Assembly: GCA_039707465.1 (NCBI GenBank)
Contig: CM077652.1
Coordinates: 38,515,118-38,579,117, forward strand
From: Rhabdophis nuchalis
Taxonomy: Eukaryota; Chordata; Lepidosauria; Squamata; Natricidae
Reading direction: 5' to 3'
DNA: 64,000 nt
The translations under genes were made by a program, and so were the position numbers. The notes under the pieces were generated by a model that was given only the letters and a program-made list of their open reading frames with translations, was not told the origin of the DNA and searched no databases. This document shows positions 55,301-57,782 of this stretch, piece after piece; positions within the stretch are counted from its first letter, which is position 1; the number at the start of each line of letters is the position of its first letter.

Positions 55301-56465
55301 TAAAGGTTGGGAAATTGGTATGTGAAAACAGATTGTTGGACTAGATGAGGCTTGATCCAGTTAAGGCCTATTTTAGAAATCTGTGCAAAGTGCTGAATGT
55401 GAGGTGACCCATTGAGGATAAATGGTAAGCAATTCAGTATAATAAGAAAAAGGAAGAGGATTTTTCCTTCAAGATTTATGTCCCCTTTAAGAGATGGAAA
55501 CTCACTTTGCCACAACTTAAACTGCCTCACAAGGTGGTGGTGGGGAGGAAGAAAAGTGGGTGAAAATTATTTATTTTCCTCAATACACCAGAGCTGATTA
55601 AACCATCACTGAGGCCCTCAAGAAGACATTGGACAAGCACTTGTCTGGAAGGGTCTCTTGCTCGGGCAGGTTGGACTAGATGACCTCCGGGGTCCATCCC
55701 ACCTCTGTTATTCTGAACTCTCTCAGCAACCATTAAAACAGCCATTAAATCACGTGAATATTTCCATCACCCCGAAGCAGATTTCATGCAGGTTCATTTT
55801 TTTTCTTTAAACGGTAGCTGGTCGGTCACAGGAGAAGCCACATTTCGGCTGTTTCTATGAGGGTTCCCTCATCTGCGGTTCAGCGGGCTCCACAAAGGGC
55901 CCAAGCTGGGCTGCTCTTCCGCGAGAGGGCCAAGCGCCGCTGCGAGCAGAAGGAGCCAGCCCGGTTCCTCCTTTGGCAGGCCAGGACGGAGGGAGCCTTG
56001 GAAGAGAGCCGCAGACGAAGGCCTCCGAGTCAGGACGAGCCAACTTTTCTGGTCCGGGAGGCTTCGCTTTCTCCTCCTAGGCGCTACAGTCCTGGGACCC
56101 CACCAGAGGCGTCCTATCCAAGCACCAAGCCACCCGGACTCTGCCTGGCTTTCCGAGTTGGCCCGGAGTCGCCACCGGTCGGCCTGGGCTCCCTTCTCGC
56201 CGGCTCTCTCGCAAGCCGGTTCTGGCGAGAAAAACCCTCTGCGCATGCTCAGAAACACGGTCCAACTAAGCGCAGCGAGTCCCCAAGCAGAGGGCCAGCC
56301 AACGGCCCCAAACTGCAAGGCGGTCGCTATGGCGACGGCGCATTCTCCCTTCCCCCCCTCCCTATCGACAACAGTCGTGACTCCCGTGGCACTTCCCCCC
56401 CCCCCCCCGGCGCCTCCCTTTCCTCACTTGCTTTTCAAGGTCGCCGAAGAGCTCGAGACCGCCAT
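3805..56465 (-). CDS. TBL3: TBL3 (transducin beta-like 3, UTP13 homologue), complete gene, 22 coding exons
   Basis: TBL3 is a nucleolar WD40 protein of the UtpB module of the small-subunit processome (partners PWP2, WDR3, WDR36, UTP6, UTP18), needed for 18S pre-rRNA processing. Reading the minus strand, 22 exons with consensus splice sites join in phase into 2430 nt, 809 codons plus TGA, close to the human length of about 808. Residues about 13-640 form two WD40 propellers, with repeated GH...WD or GH...WK units (examples: [48 protein letters not shown]). Residues about 641-690 are an acidic/helical linker. Residues about 690-800 match the Utp13 C-terminal domain. The gene spans 52.7 kb because repeats fill the introns. 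Intron 21 uses a GC donor. The exons are listed separately. Confidence 0.93.
4160..4434 (-). mobile_element. CR1 LINE fragment
   Basis: Minus-strand CR1 3'-UTR-type sequence: blocks reading (plus strand) CTTGAAAAGCTTCCAGTGATG, GGTTGATTGTTTTCCCTGTC and TTCCTTGTCTGGCCTTC. The same blocks occur at 27.1-27.4 kb. It abuts the poly-T side of the next L2. Confidence 0.7.
4436..5890 (-). mobile_element. L2-group LINE, 5'-truncated, minus strand
   Basis: The 3' end is at the low coordinate (TTATTTTATTAGATTTCTAG, then the CCGCCCC...GGGGCGG tail). The reverse transcriptase is read leftward in pieces: about 5815-5537 ([27 protein letters not shown]), 5730-5095 ([21 protein letters not shown]) and 5086-4649 ([28 protein letters not shown]). 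At least one frameshift and one break near 5090 make it non-functional. Its truncated 5' end meets the truncated 5' end of the following copy head to head. Confidence 0.9.
5895..7740 (+). mobile_element. L2-group LINE, 5'-truncated, intact reverse-transcriptase frame
   Basis: It begins inside the ORF (GACATGGACAGG block) and runs through the 3' UTR to GCCGCCCTGGGTCCC, GGGCGGGATAGAAATC and an (AATA)n tail ending near 7740. The copy is plus strand, antisense to TBL3, in TBL3 intron 21. Confidence 0.92.
5976..7493 (+). CDS. L2-group LINE reverse transcriptase, 505-codon open frame (5'-truncated copy)
   Basis: This open frame is the C-terminal half of an L2-type pol protein. It lacks the endonuclease. 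Visible motifs: [52 protein letters not shown] (block A), [20 protein letters not shown] (block B), [10 protein letters not shown] with the catalytic Asp pair, then the thumb-like tail [32 protein letters not shown] and [18 protein letters not shown], which is typical of the CR1/L2 group. No internal stop remains, so the copy is young, but the first ATG is arbitrary because the element is truncated. Not a host gene. Confidence 0.88.
   Translation: MLPRLLDPCPSWLVLASWEVTRGWLQAIVNTSLSEGFLPAALKEAVVRPLLKKPSLDPALLLNYRPVSNLHFLAKVVESVVAQQIPRHLEESVYLDPRQSGFRPGHSTETALVALVDDLWRARDRGCSSILVLLDLSAAFDTIDHGILLHRLEGLRVGGTVLRWFSSFLSGRLQFVLAGGQRSTLRPLTCGVPQGSVLSPLLFNTYMKPLGEIIRGCGVEYHLYADDTQLYISTPNHPSDAVEVMTWCLEAARVWMGSNKLRLNPSKTEWLWFPAPRHSQLTPTLAIGGESLAPMERARNLGVLLDSRLSLDDHVTAVTRGAFYQVRLVRQLRPFLDRAALRTVTQALVTSRLDYCNAPYMGLPLRCTRRLQLVQNAAAWGILGASRCSHVTPLLRELHWLPVAFRVRFKVLVTIFKMLHGIEPSYLQNRVLPHTSLRPVRSHKVGLLRVPSAGQCWLVTPRGRAFSVAGPTLWNDLPPELRTITDLRLFRCSLKTHLFHLAGLA
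7744..8250 (+). pseudogene. Ty3/Gypsy (chromovirus-like) pol C-terminus fragment
   Basis: Bases 7747-7910 read [19 protein letters not shown] and later GFHCSLLNP, the conserved GPF-type motif and HxSLLKP motif at the integrase C-terminus of Ty3/Gypsy elements. The next 200 bases hold a decayed stretch resembling the linker and chromodomain ([11 protein letters not shown]-x-x-A-x-H order) in another frame. No LTR, protease or RT is present. It is squeezed between two L2 copies. Confidence 0.65.
8262..8932 (+). mobile_element. L2-group LINE, 3' fragment
   Basis: Starts abruptly at the [16 protein letters not shown] motif and reads on to [18 protein letters not shown] and [14 protein letters not shown], with a frameshift near 8650 before the end of the ORF. 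The 3' UTR ends with the CGCCGCCCTGGGTCC block and an (AAAAT)n tail at about 8930. Confidence 0.88.
9231..9389 (-). CDS. TBL3: TBL3 exon 21, Utp13 C-terminal domain, GC donor
   Basis: 159 nt. Reads [20 protein letters not shown], then [20 protein letters not shown] and [12 protein letters not shown]. Acceptor CCCCCAAG. The donor is GCAAGT (bases 9230 and 9229 read GC on the minus strand), so the 5.3-kb intron 21 is of the GC-AG type. The upstream exon end CAG fits the strong pairing expected for GC donors. Confidence 0.92.
9735..10818 (+). mobile_element. L2-group LINE, 3' fragment with open RT tail
   Basis: Begins at [20 protein letters not shown] and contains [24 protein letters not shown] and [12 protein letters not shown] in one frame to the stop at 10636. 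A small deletion removes part of the [11 protein letters not shown] region (about 10040). The 3' tail is ACCGCCCTGAGTCC, AGGGCGGTATATAAATG. Its 5' junction is a G/C-rich foldback (9699-9730). Confidence 0.88.
10960..11065 (-). repeat. Old L2/CR1 fragment
   Basis: The plus strand contains AACCAATGCAGG and CGGACTGCTGCATTTTGAAC, the decayed antisense form of the LQLVQNAAA region seen in the younger copies. About 100 bp are recognisable. Confidence 0.5.
11066..12299. other. TBL3 intron 20, AT-rich, nothing recognised
   Basis: AT-rich sequence with T-rich stretches around 11800-11950. I see no exon, RNA gene or identifiable repeat. Confidence 0.4.
12300..12415 (-). repeat. MIR-like tRNA-derived SINE
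   Basis: Read on the minus strand it has the tRNA-type head (CACTGTGGTATAGTGGTCAA), a B-box region in GTGAGTTCTAGTCCC and a TAGGTGACCTTGGACT core, as in MIR/CORE-SINEs. It ends at the target site of the next hAT element. Confidence 0.65.
12423..13538. mobile_element. Large hAT element (GGGGTCCCCAACC family), 3' TIR lost
   Basis: The left end AAGGGGTCCCCAACCCCCGG and the right inner end TTAAAATGAAACCGGTCCC, TGGTGCAAAAAAGG match both ends of the intact 304-bp copy at 31945-32248. The last 12 bp of the right TIR are missing. About 1 kb of internal sequence is absent from the short copy: GC-rich segments, a long GA-rich microsatellite, and a segment ending near 13480. No transposase frame is seen. 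The internal block is shared with the hAT element at 43103-44174, whose TIRs differ. Confidence 0.8.
12944..13375. repeat. GA-rich microsatellite block (GACA)n, (GA)n, (GAAA)n
   Basis: Polypurine sequence with GACAGACA, GAGAGA and pure GAAA runs at 13341-13371. It lies inside the hAT element. On the minus strand it creates long Ser/Leu/Phe open frames with no coding value. Confidence 0.9.
13805..13888. repeat. (ATT)n microsatellite
   Basis: About 27 uninterrupted TTA/ATT units between exons 20 and 19 regions of TBL3 (intron 20 side). Confidence 0.95.
14068..14139 (-). CDS. TBL3: TBL3 exon 20, small symmetric exon
   Basis: 72 nt, phase 1 at both ends, so skipping it would keep the frame. Reads [20 protein letters not shown] then KDQK. 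It matches the human segment AIRRDPEACEKLEATMLRLR-RDQK in length and in its charged ends. Acceptor CCCTCAG, donor GTCAGT. It lies next to a MITE remnant and is easy to miss because it is divergent in the middle. Confidence 0.85.
14265..14440. repeat. Remnant of the TACAGGTAGTCCTC MITE family
   Basis: Contains TTGACCTACAATTTTAATTG, ATGGTCATAAGTCGTGGC and CATGTGACCACACCC, matching internal parts of the intact copy at 25108-25471. Related sequence continues weakly to about 14630. It lies 125 bp from TBL3 exon 20. Confidence 0.6.
15296..15399 (-). CDS. TBL3: TBL3 exon 19, start of Utp13 C-terminal domain
   Basis: 104 nt. Reads [20 protein letters not shown] then [14 protein letters not shown]. 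The [11 protein letters not shown] motif is diagnostic of Utp13/TBL3. Acceptor ATGTCTTCCAG, donor GTGAGA, leaves in phase 1. Confidence 0.95.
16606..16664 (-). CDS. TBL3: TBL3 exon 18, acidic helical linker
   Basis: 59 nt. Reads [19 protein letters not shown], a Glu/Gln-rich helix matching human DVTEAEQAEEQARQEEQ. Acceptor TGTTCAAAG, donor GTGAGT. Confidence 0.92.
16665..19424. other. TBL3 intron 17, no recognised feature
   Basis: Mostly unique-looking sequence. A 97-codon open frame at 18560-18853 (+) has no recognisable domain and lies antisense in an intron, so it is not called. Confidence 0.4.
19425..19650 (+). repeat. Sauria SINE
   Basis: tRNA-derived head GAGGAGTGGTTAGAATGCA, B-box region AATTCGATCCTGACC, then AGGTTGACTCAGCCTTCCAT, GGACCCAGATTGTTGGGGG and GTATATAAGTTTAGGTACTA near the 3' end. 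This family is specific to squamates and supports the host assignment. Confidence 0.85.
20303..20459 (-). CDS. TBL3: TBL3 exon 17
   Basis: 157 nt. Reads [20 protein letters not shown], then [20 protein letters not shown] and [12 protein letters not shown]. Last two blades of the second propeller. Acceptor CTTTCCCCAAG, donor GTAGAA. Confidence 0.95.
21273..21343 (-). CDS. TBL3: TBL3 exon 16
   Basis: 71 nt. Reads [20 protein letters not shown] then VLS, the standard GHDASVLKV blade. Acceptor ends CCTCATCAG, donor GTATGG. Confidence 0.93.
21470..21660. repeat. Remnant of the TACAGGTAGTCCTC MITE family
   Basis: Decayed matches: ACTTGCAACCATTGCAGTG, CACGTGGTCATG, CACAACTGGCTTCTAAC. Not close enough to define ends. 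Confidence 0.5.
21995..22225 (-). CDS. TBL3: TBL3 exon 15
   Basis: 231 nt, 77 codons, the largest exon, phase 0 at both ends. Reads [20 protein letters not shown], then [40 protein letters not shown] and [17 protein letters not shown]. Two full WD40 blades, the best conserved part of the protein. Confidence 0.95.
22420..22565 (+). repeat. tRNA-derived SINE (MIR-like, squamate type)
   Basis: A-box-like CTAATGGTTAAAGCACCGG, then GGGTGACTCTGGGCCAGTTA and CACCTCACAGGGTCATTGT. Same family as 23488-23700 and 39908-40140. Confidence 0.7.
22586..22735. repeat. (TTAA)n and (CCCT)n microsatellites
   Basis: A (TTAA)n run at about 22586-22620 and a (TCCC)n run at about 22700-22733. Confidence 0.9.
23028..23215 (-). 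mobile_element. L2-group LINE, 3' tail only
   Basis: (AAT)n at 23028-23078, then AACCGCACCCTCTCCCCACA and GGACTCGGGGCGGTGCACAG, the antisense of the family 3' tail, followed by about 100 bp of A/T-rich 3' UTR. No coding part is present. Confidence 0.8.
23488..23700 (+). repeat. tRNA-derived SINE (MIR-like, squamate type)
   Basis: Head TTGGTGTAATGGTTAAGGCA, then CCAGACTAGAAACCGGGAG, B-box TAAGTTCTAGTCCTGCC, and core GGACCAGTCAGGATCTCTCA. It ends about 25 bp before TBL3 exon 14's donor side. Confidence 0.8.
23725..23866 (-). CDS. TBL3: TBL3 exon 14
   Basis: 142 nt. Reads [20 protein letters not shown], then [20 protein letters not shown] and TEVAHDK. Acceptor TCTTTTTTCCAG, donor GTAATA. Confidence 0.93.
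24418..24567. mobile_element. hAT-like MITE (CAGCGTTTCTCAACCTTG family)
   Basis: Ends CATCGTTTCTCAACCTTG and CCAAGGTTGACAAACGCTG are inverted repeats. Internal GTGTGGACTCCCAGC and GCTGGGAGTTGAAGTCCA continue the inverted symmetry. Flanks CTCTAGAG (24410-24417) and CTCTACAG (24568-24575) are a 7/8 target duplication. Confidence 0.8.
25108..25471. mobile_element. TA-flanked MITE (CAGGTAGTCCTCAA family)
   Basis: Ends CAGGCAGTCCTCAAATTAC and CAATTGAGGACTACCTG are inverted repeats. TA dinucleotides at 25106-25107 and 25472-25473 suggest a Tc1/mariner-type target duplication. No transposase. Parts of this family reappear inside the two large hAT elements. Confidence 0.75.
26695..27400 (-). mobile_element. 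CR1 LINE fragment interrupted by a hAT element
   Basis: The low end reads (plus strand) CAGAGTTGGAAGGGACCTTG and AGTCCAATCCTCTGCCCAAG, the CR1 3' region. After the hAT insertion it continues CTTCTTGAAAAGCTTCCCGG, GGTTGATTGTTCTCCCTGTC and TTCCTTGTCTGGCCTTC, as at 4.2-4.4 kb. Confidence 0.75.
26771..27083. mobile_element. hAT-like MITE (CAGTGATGGCGAA family) nested in CR1
   Basis: Ends CTGTGATGGCGAAACTC and GGTCGCCATCCCTG are imperfect inverted repeats. Flanks CCCCACAC and CCCTCCAC match at 6 of 8 positions. Interior is GC-rich with GTG-rich segments and no transposase. Confidence 0.6.
27760..27863 (-). CDS. TBL3: TBL3 exon 13
   Basis: 104 nt. Reads [20 protein letters not shown] then [14 protein letters not shown], a WD40 blade with the GHTHxVG motif. 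Acceptor GTGCTTTCAG, donor GTAAGA. Confidence 0.93.
27864..29054. other. TBL3 intron 12, left part, no recognised feature
   Basis: No exon or clear repeat is seen here. Confidence 0.35.
29055..29530. repeat. Remnants of the CAGGTAGTCCTC MITE family with G/C homopolymers
   Basis: Blocks ATGACCATAACTGGGCCCAG, GTGGTCATGGCAGTTGTTAA and later GGGATGGCATGG match the family loosely. Poly-G runs occur near 29419-29433 and 29518-29535, and a poly-C run near 29565-29577. Confidence 0.45.
29881..29939 (-). CDS. TBL3: TBL3 exon 12
   Basis: 59 nt. Reads [19 protein letters not shown], matching human LALDVFRKGWLFASCAK. Acceptor TTCTTGCAG-type (TCTTGCAG), donor GTATCA. Confidence 0.92.
30165..30262 (+). 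mobile_element. L2-group LINE, 3' tail only
   Basis: GGTTTTTAATAATGCCTGTG, TGCCGCCCTGAGTCC, AAGGGCGGGGTATAAATT and an (AATA)n tail. No coding part is present. Confidence 0.85.
30490..31690 (+). pseudogene. Tc1-like DNA transposon remnant
   Basis: Inverted repeats flank it: GGAGAAGCCCTGTGTGAAAA at 30560-30579 against the reverse complement at 31588-31609 (20 of 22 match), with weaker symmetry about 70 bp further out. Between them, about 30750-31560 is a broken Tc1 transposase. [16 protein letters not shown] and [10 protein letters not shown] are the N-terminal helix-turn-helix region. [35 protein letters not shown] and [10 protein letters not shown] are the rest, the last matching the catalytic W-T-D-E block. 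Several frameshifts and stops. Not functional. Confidence 0.75.
31855..32440 (+). mobile_element. Old L2/CR1 fragment carrying a nested hAT
   Basis: Reads [20 protein letters not shown] before the hAT element and [17 protein letters not shown] then [13 protein letters not shown] after it. It is more diverged than the other L2 copies. It ends about 15 bp before TBL3 exon 11. Confidence 0.65.
31945..32248. mobile_element. Intact 304-bp hAT MITE with perfect 8-bp target duplication
   Basis: Ends CAGGGGTCCCCAACC and GGTTGGGGACCCCTG are perfect 15-bp inverted repeats. The duplicated target is ATCTAAAG at 31937-31944 and 32249-32256. The interior is GC-rich and has no ORF of transposase type. Confidence 0.95.
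32456..32597 (-). CDS. TBL3: TBL3 exon 11
   Basis: 142 nt. Reads [20 protein letters not shown] then [20 protein letters not shown] and QILPGHS. Start of the second propeller. Acceptor ends CTTAG, donor GTGAGT. Confidence 0.93.
33358..33566 (-). CDS. TBL3: TBL3 exon 10
   Basis: 209 nt. Reads [20 protein letters not shown], later [20 protein letters not shown] and [16 protein letters not shown]. The last blades of the first propeller. Acceptor GTACTTTAG, donor GTACTC. Confidence 0.93.
34101..34197 (-). CDS. TBL3: TBL3 exon 9
   Basis: 97 nt. Reads [18 protein letters not shown] then [14 protein letters not shown], phase 0 in and phase 1 out. Acceptor CTATCTTAG, donor GTGAGT. Confidence 0.9.
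34844..34919 (-). CDS. TBL3: TBL3 exon 8
   Basis: 76 nt. Reads [20 protein letters not shown] then IPVYE, very close to the human [13 protein letters not shown] segment. Acceptor TTGATTGCAG, donor GTGAAG. Confidence 0.92.
35613..39604 (+). mobile_element. L1 LINE, 5'-truncated in the endonuclease, with 18-bp target duplication
   Basis: Flanked by AAGAAAGGGGGCAAGGCA (35595-35612) and AAGAAAAGGGGCAAGGCA (39605-39622), one mismatch. The body begins just upstream of the endonuclease motif [10 protein letters not shown] and ends in an A-rich tail. The 3' UTR holds a G-rich block at 39493-39529, a known feature of L1 3' UTRs. It lies in TBL3 intron 7, antisense to the gene. Confidence 0.95.
35626..39240 (+). 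pseudogene. L1 ORF2 (endonuclease and reverse transcriptase), one frameshift
   Basis: Frame 1 runs to a TGA at 36533-36535. It carries the APE endonuclease from [10 protein letters not shown] through [25 protein letters not shown] and [12 protein letters not shown] single frameshift at about 36530 moves the reading to the frame that stays open to 39240 (about 902 codons). That part has [78 protein letters not shown] (catalytic Asp pair about residue 364 of this part) and a Cys-rich end [18 protein letters not shown]. This is L1-clade, distinct from the L2 copies. The true N-terminus is lost to 5' truncation. Confidence 0.93.
39641..39811 (-). CDS. TBL3: TBL3 exon 7
   Basis: 171 nt. Reads [20 protein letters not shown], then [20 protein letters not shown] and [16 protein letters not shown]. 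Acceptor CTCTTTGCCAG, donor GTGAGA. Only 18 bp separate its donor-side boundary from the L1 target-site duplication in the following intron. Confidence 0.93.
39908..40140 (+). repeat. tRNA-derived SINE (MIR-like, squamate type)
   Basis: GTGGCTTAGTGGTTAAGGTG, CCAGACTAGAAACTGGG, TGTGAGTTCTATTCCTCCC, GAGCCAGTCACTTTCTCAGC, then an (AAAT)n tail. Lies between TBL3 exons 7 and 6. Confidence 0.8.
40723..40807 (-). CDS. TBL3: TBL3 exon 6
   Basis: 85 nt. Reads [17 protein letters not shown] then [11 protein letters not shown], a WD40 blade with a clear IKIWD signature. Acceptor CTCCCTCCAG, donor GTAAGG. Confidence 0.92.
40985..41126 (-). CDS. TBL3: TBL3 exon 5
   Basis: 142 nt. Reads [16 protein letters not shown], then [20 protein letters not shown], a WD40 blade. 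Acceptor TTGCATTAG, donor GTATGG. Leaves in phase 1. Confidence 0.9.
41612..41659 (-). CDS. TBL3: TBL3 exon 4
   Basis: 48 nt, phase 0 at both ends. Reads [16 protein letters not shown] between a TTGTTTCAG acceptor and a GTAGAT donor. It matches the human segment around DITAFDLSPDNE. Confidence 0.88.
42227..42322 (-). CDS. TBL3: TBL3 exon 3
   Basis: 96 nt, phase 0 at both ends. Reads [20 protein letters not shown] then [12 protein letters not shown], the first blade of the N-terminal WD40 propeller. Acceptor TTTTGACCTAG, donor GTACTA. Confidence 0.9.
42422..42473 (-). CDS. TBL3: TBL3 exon 2
   Basis: 52 nt. Acceptor AATCTTTCAG, donor GTAATA. Joined to exon 1 it reads [18 protein letters not shown], matching the conserved N-terminal Y-x-V-x-x-K-I-E-x-F-Y-x-G-G segment of UTP13/TBL3. 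Confidence 0.9.
43103..44174. mobile_element. Large hAT element (CAGTGGTGGGCAAAC family), perfect 8-bp target duplication
   Basis: Ends CAGTGGTGGGCAAACTC and GGTTTGCCAACCACTG are inverted repeats. Target ACCTACAC is identical at 43095-43102 and 44175-44182. The 1072-bp body has, in order: a short unique left part, CATGTGACTGGGTGGGCATG, a segment of the CAGGTAGTCC MITE (GGTCTTGGTTAGCAACC), a (CTTT)n and (TCTC)n tract, GC-rich CTCGCTCGCC repeats, and a right part. No transposase frame. The central block is shared in inverted orientation with 12423-13538. Confidence 0.9.
43314..43660. repeat. (CTTT)n/(CT)n/(GT)n microsatellite block
   Basis: Pure (CTTT)n at about 43316-43370 grading into CTCTGT and GTGTGTCT runs to about 43650. 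It is the complement of the 12944-13375 tract in the other hAT element. Confidence 0.9.
44345..44995 (-). mobile_element. Old L2/CR1 copy, 3' part
   Basis: Antisense to the plus strand. CAGGGCGGCTTACAAGAATT is its 3' UTR. AAGGTGACCACCAGCACCTT and GATGCATTTTGCACCAAC correspond to the FKVLV and QNAAA regions. More diverged than the copies on either side. A 45-bp tail-like piece ending in (ATT)n (44993-45037) separates it from the next LINE. Confidence 0.7.
45038..48825 (+). mobile_element. Long L2-group LINE, copy A, with broken ORFs
   Basis: Starts at ATCTCCT with a CTGCGAGA...TCTCGCAG hairpin (45049-45072), the same start as copy B. A 337-bp hAT MITE interrupts the 5' region at 45268. Coding pieces: 45592-45870 (CNARSVV, endonuclease start), 45977-46477 ([24 protein letters not shown]), 46456-47289, and 47447-48520 (RT with [16 protein letters not shown] and [10 protein letters not shown]). 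At least four frameshifts or stops. The tail is CGCCGCCCTGGGTCC and (AAAT)n near 48825. In TBL3 intron 1, antisense to TBL3. Confidence 0.92.
45268..45604. mobile_element. 337-bp hAT MITE with perfect 8-bp target duplication
   Basis: Ends CAGTGCTTCTCAAATAGTGG and AATTGAGAAGCACTG are inverted repeats. Target CTATAGAG is identical at 45260-45267 and 45605-45612. GGGGGGCGCG blocks lie near each end. Inserted into L2 copy A, so it is younger than that LINE. Confidence 0.92.
48835..49560 (-). mobile_element. Old L2 copy with a tail-only L2 inserted in it
   Basis: Antisense blocks: ACAGCTGAGTATCATCAGCA (the ADDTQLY region), ACGGCTTCATGTGGATGTTA (the LFNIHMKPL region), and near 49510-49590 the endonuclease motif [17 protein letters not shown] on the minus strand. 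At about 49121-49215 a 3'-tail-only L2 interrupts it (CCGCTCCTCTCCCCATAGGG). A 20-bp repeat (TAATAGTTTAATTTCTTGAC) sits just left of that tail. Confidence 0.7.
49604..49690. mobile_element. Fold-back hAT-like MITE (CAGGGGTCTGCAAAG family), copy 2
   Basis: 87 bp with inverted ends CAGGGGTCTGCAAAGTTGG and CCGACTTTGCAGACCCCTG. The flanking GGCTAGCC is identical at 49596-49603 and 49691-49698. Same family as 665-778, with a shorter left arm. Confidence 0.92.
49790..50240 (+). other. GC-rich unassigned block upstream of the minisatellite
   Basis: CpG-rich sequence in the middle of TBL3 intron 1 with a GCGCATGCGC palindrome near 49853. An ATG at 50196 opens a short frame reading [20 protein letters not shown], then [15 protein letters not shown] and a TAA. 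The Arg/Glu-rich reading repeats in the following tandem units. It could be the 5' end of an unknown element or a former promoter. I do not recognise it. Confidence 0.35.
50260..51535. repeat. 88-bp minisatellite grading into 96-106-bp units
   Basis: The anchor GATGTAAGGAGGTGCAGAG recurs at 50297, 50385, 50473, 50561, 50649, 50737, 50825, 50913 and 51001, exactly every 88 bp. It then recurs at 51103, 51205, 51306, 51402 and 51508, with the added AGAGGAATAAGAGAAAG. Units contain GAAAGAACGTTTCCAAAGAA. The 88-bp units are nearly identical. The minus strand is open in all three frames over long stretches (up to 410 codons) but with pure repeat composition. Confidence 0.97.
51697..55195 (+). mobile_element. 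Long L2-group LINE, copy B, best preserved
   Basis: Begins ATCTCCTGCGC with the hairpin at 51708-51731 and has about 450 bp of 5' sequence before the endonuclease frame. It ends with a CAGCCCCGAGTCCC tail and (AAATA)n at about 55195. In TBL3 intron 1, antisense to TBL3. The 5' segment aligns along its length with copy A apart from the MITE in A. Confidence 0.93.
52280..54958 (+). CDS. L2-group LINE pol (endonuclease plus reverse transcriptase), 892-codon open frame
   Basis: The longest open frame in the window. Order of domains: end of an APE-type endonuclease (VMGDFNLPS about residue 93, [30 protein letters not shown] about 162), a linker rich in Arg ([12 protein letters not shown]), then reverse transcriptase: [32 protein letters not shown] about 523, [20 protein letters not shown] about 583, [10 protein letters not shown] about 611, and the C-terminal [17 protein letters not shown]. 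The endonuclease N-terminus ([26 protein letters not shown], from about 52174) lies in another frame. A length change in the G-run at about 52262-52270 separates them. So this copy carries one frameshift and is otherwise uninterrupted. L2 clade is inferred from the motifs. Confidence 0.9.
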   Translation: MEMCPLGYRAFHQPRALGRGGGVAIIIKESLEPRGITVPQMTGCESLFVKWGLRRQLGLLIIYLAPRYVTTALPKLLELVAGMVVETPRLLVMGDFNLPSAGEASEAAREFMASMTAMDLTQLVQAPTHDGGHTLDLIFVSGQWRSDLGTGDLVISPLSRTDHSFLRLDFPIASSHRGEAEPETPRWFRPRRLMDPERFQKELGPIPVSLTRAAAEDLVAAWYSAAAGALDRVAPLRPLTRRHPTRTPWFSEELREMKRRKRRLESRWRSSRSESDRTLVRAHLRTYLVAMRVAKRKYCATLIASAENRPAALFGVTRSLLQQRPRESSLQGRAEEFGEYLQDKITQIRSELPSTDSGPVEVSDAGLETILWEDFDFVTAKDMDRLARRLKATTCLLDPCPSWLVLASWEETRGWRQAIVNASLSEGSLPTILKEAVVRPLLKKPSLLANYRPVSNLHFLAKVVESVVAQQFPRHLEETDYLDPCQSGFRPGHSTETALVALVDDLWRARDRGCSSILVLLDLSAAFDTIDHGILLHRLEGLGVGGTVLRWFSSFLSDRSQYVLTGGQRSTSRPLAYGVPQGSVLSPLLFNTYMKPLGEIIRGFGLEYHLYADDTQLYISTPSHPNDAVEVMSRCLEAVRIWMGSNKLKLNPSKTEWLWFPASRFSQLTPSLAMGNENLAPVDRVRNLGVLLDSRLSLEDQVAAVARGAFYQVRLVRQLRPLLDQDALRTVTQALVTSRLDYCNALYMGLPLRCTRRLQLVQNTAARVIMGISRYSHITPLLRELHWLPVTYRVRYKVLMTIFKVLHGTGPSYLRDCLLPHTSLRPTRSQGEGLLRVPSTGQCRLAAPRGRAFSVVGPTLWNGLPSDLRSITDLRLFRRHLKTFYFHLAGLA
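55565..55725 (+). mobile_element. CR1 LINE 3' end
   Basis: GGTTGGACTAGATGACCTCC, GGGGTCCATCCCACCTCTGT and TATTCTG are the standard CR1 3' terminus, shared with birds and other reptiles. Confidence 0.8.
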
Positions 56466-56760
56466 CCTCGAACCCCGGCTTGGTCGCTCCGCCGTTCCAC
56501 TCCCCTCGCCTGGACACCCGGACGACCTCCACGTGCTTCCGGGAAAAATGCGTTTACTTCCGGCGCGTTGCCGTGGCGCAAGCAAGCCTAGACGCATGAA
56601 AACGTGGAGAGGAGCGAGCTGAGGCTCGAAGGGGCATCTTCCGGGTCCCTCTCTGAACTCGCCCTTCGCGGAGGCGCCACTTCCCCCACACCGCCGGGAG
56701 AAGCAGGGCCGGCTGGGAGCGGGCGAGGAGGCCCTTTGCCAGTTCCTGCCACACTCACGA
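55850..56760 (-). promoter_or_regulatory. TBL3: TBL3 CpG-island promoter
   Basis: CpG-dense sequence covers TBL3 exon 1. Upstream of the start codon on the minus strand lie an E-box CACGTG (56530-56535) next to CTTCCGG (56536-56542) and a second ACTTCCGG (56556-56563). These are the MYC/MAX-type and ETS-type sites common in ribosome biogenesis genes. No TATA box. Binding is inferred from the motifs. Confidence 0.7.
56428..56465 (-). CDS. TBL3: TBL3 exon 1 (start codon)
   Basis: 38 coding nt. The minus strand reads GAGGATGGCGG, with G at -3 and +4 giving a good start context inside a CpG island. It encodes [13 protein letters not shown] and leaves with two bases of a codon before a GTGAGG donor. 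The start is chosen because this is the only ATG near the island that joins in phase to exon 2. The intron after it is about 13.9 kb. Confidence 0.8.
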
Positions 56761-56809
56761 CTCTTGCGTTCATTTTTTTTCCTTGCAGAGTTTGATAGTT
56801 GCTGTTGCT

Positions 56810-57120
56810 TCTTCCAGGGTTTGACTTGTGGCCCCCCTGGAAATCCCTTGAGCTTTTCTTGCAGACGTCTTGTTGCTCACCTAGGTAACACCATCAGTGC
56901 TGCAAAGGAGCAGCTTGTTCTCGTTTTATACACCACCGGCTTTCTCTGTCAGCATTGGTGGGAGGGTTCTTGGTGGCTCTTGGAATGAACTGCTTGTCTG
57001 AGTTTCAATAATTCTTGGATTGGGGGATTGCTTACTGCTTGATGGTGATCTAGTGTTAATCCCGTCTAGCACTGAGGTTACTTCAGAGTAATGAAACCTC
57101 TGCAAGAAAACCACCAGTTC
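56810..57120. repeat. Inverted-repeat element of unknown family
   Basis: TTTTCTTGCAGACGTCTTGT (from 56854) through CATCAGTGCT (56902) pairs imperfectly with AGCACTGAGG (57068) through TGCAAGAAAA (57110) on the opposite strand. The arms are about 45 bp and the spacer about 165 bp. Similar sequence is common in squamate genomes, possibly a Penelope-like element, but I cannot name it firmly. Confidence 0.5.
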
Positions 57121-57782
57121 AACTCTGAACTCGAAATATTCTGTGGCCTTCTATCACAGGGTTTCTGAGTTTCTAACCCTAGCACTAACCCAGCCAAAGG
57201 CTAACCAGGGTTATCCTAACTTTGCAAACGTATCTAATAGAGAGGAGTATGCTTCTGATACAACTAGCTAGCCACCAAGGTGTCCTTCAAATCGGTGGTG
57301 AGTATACACATGCGTGAACACACAACCACATACACCTTAATTGGGAGAAATCTCTATATCTTTTGCTGATATCTTCCACAAGGCCACATCAACACCCACC
57401 CACCCCCAACTTCAAGGAAAAATGTTCTGGCCTACCCATTCTTGTGATTGAAAATCAATGGAAATGGGAGTTTTTTTATCAGTTAGGCTTTGTTATTGAT
57501 GTAAGTTCTTAACTTTCATAGAAAAGTGGGACATGGCAGCTGCTTGGTATACATACATTGGGGTATTACATAAGTTCAGGAATTAGATAAATAATTCTCA
57601 AACAAAACATATACATCACAAAAAATGTTTATTTTATAATTCAAAAAACCTTGCAAATGTCAGTCTCCTTACAAATACATTTTTATTCCTTCTGAGGAAA
57701 TGATTTTACAACAGGTATATATCCTGTATATAAAATATATATTCCTCTGCAGCTAATCAATATGCACAATAGCTTGGCACTT

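Noticed and set aside
55857..56622. 244- and 154-codon plus-strand frames over the TBL3 promoter
   Set aside because: CpG-island composition with no domain. They overlap TBL3 exon 1 on the other strand.
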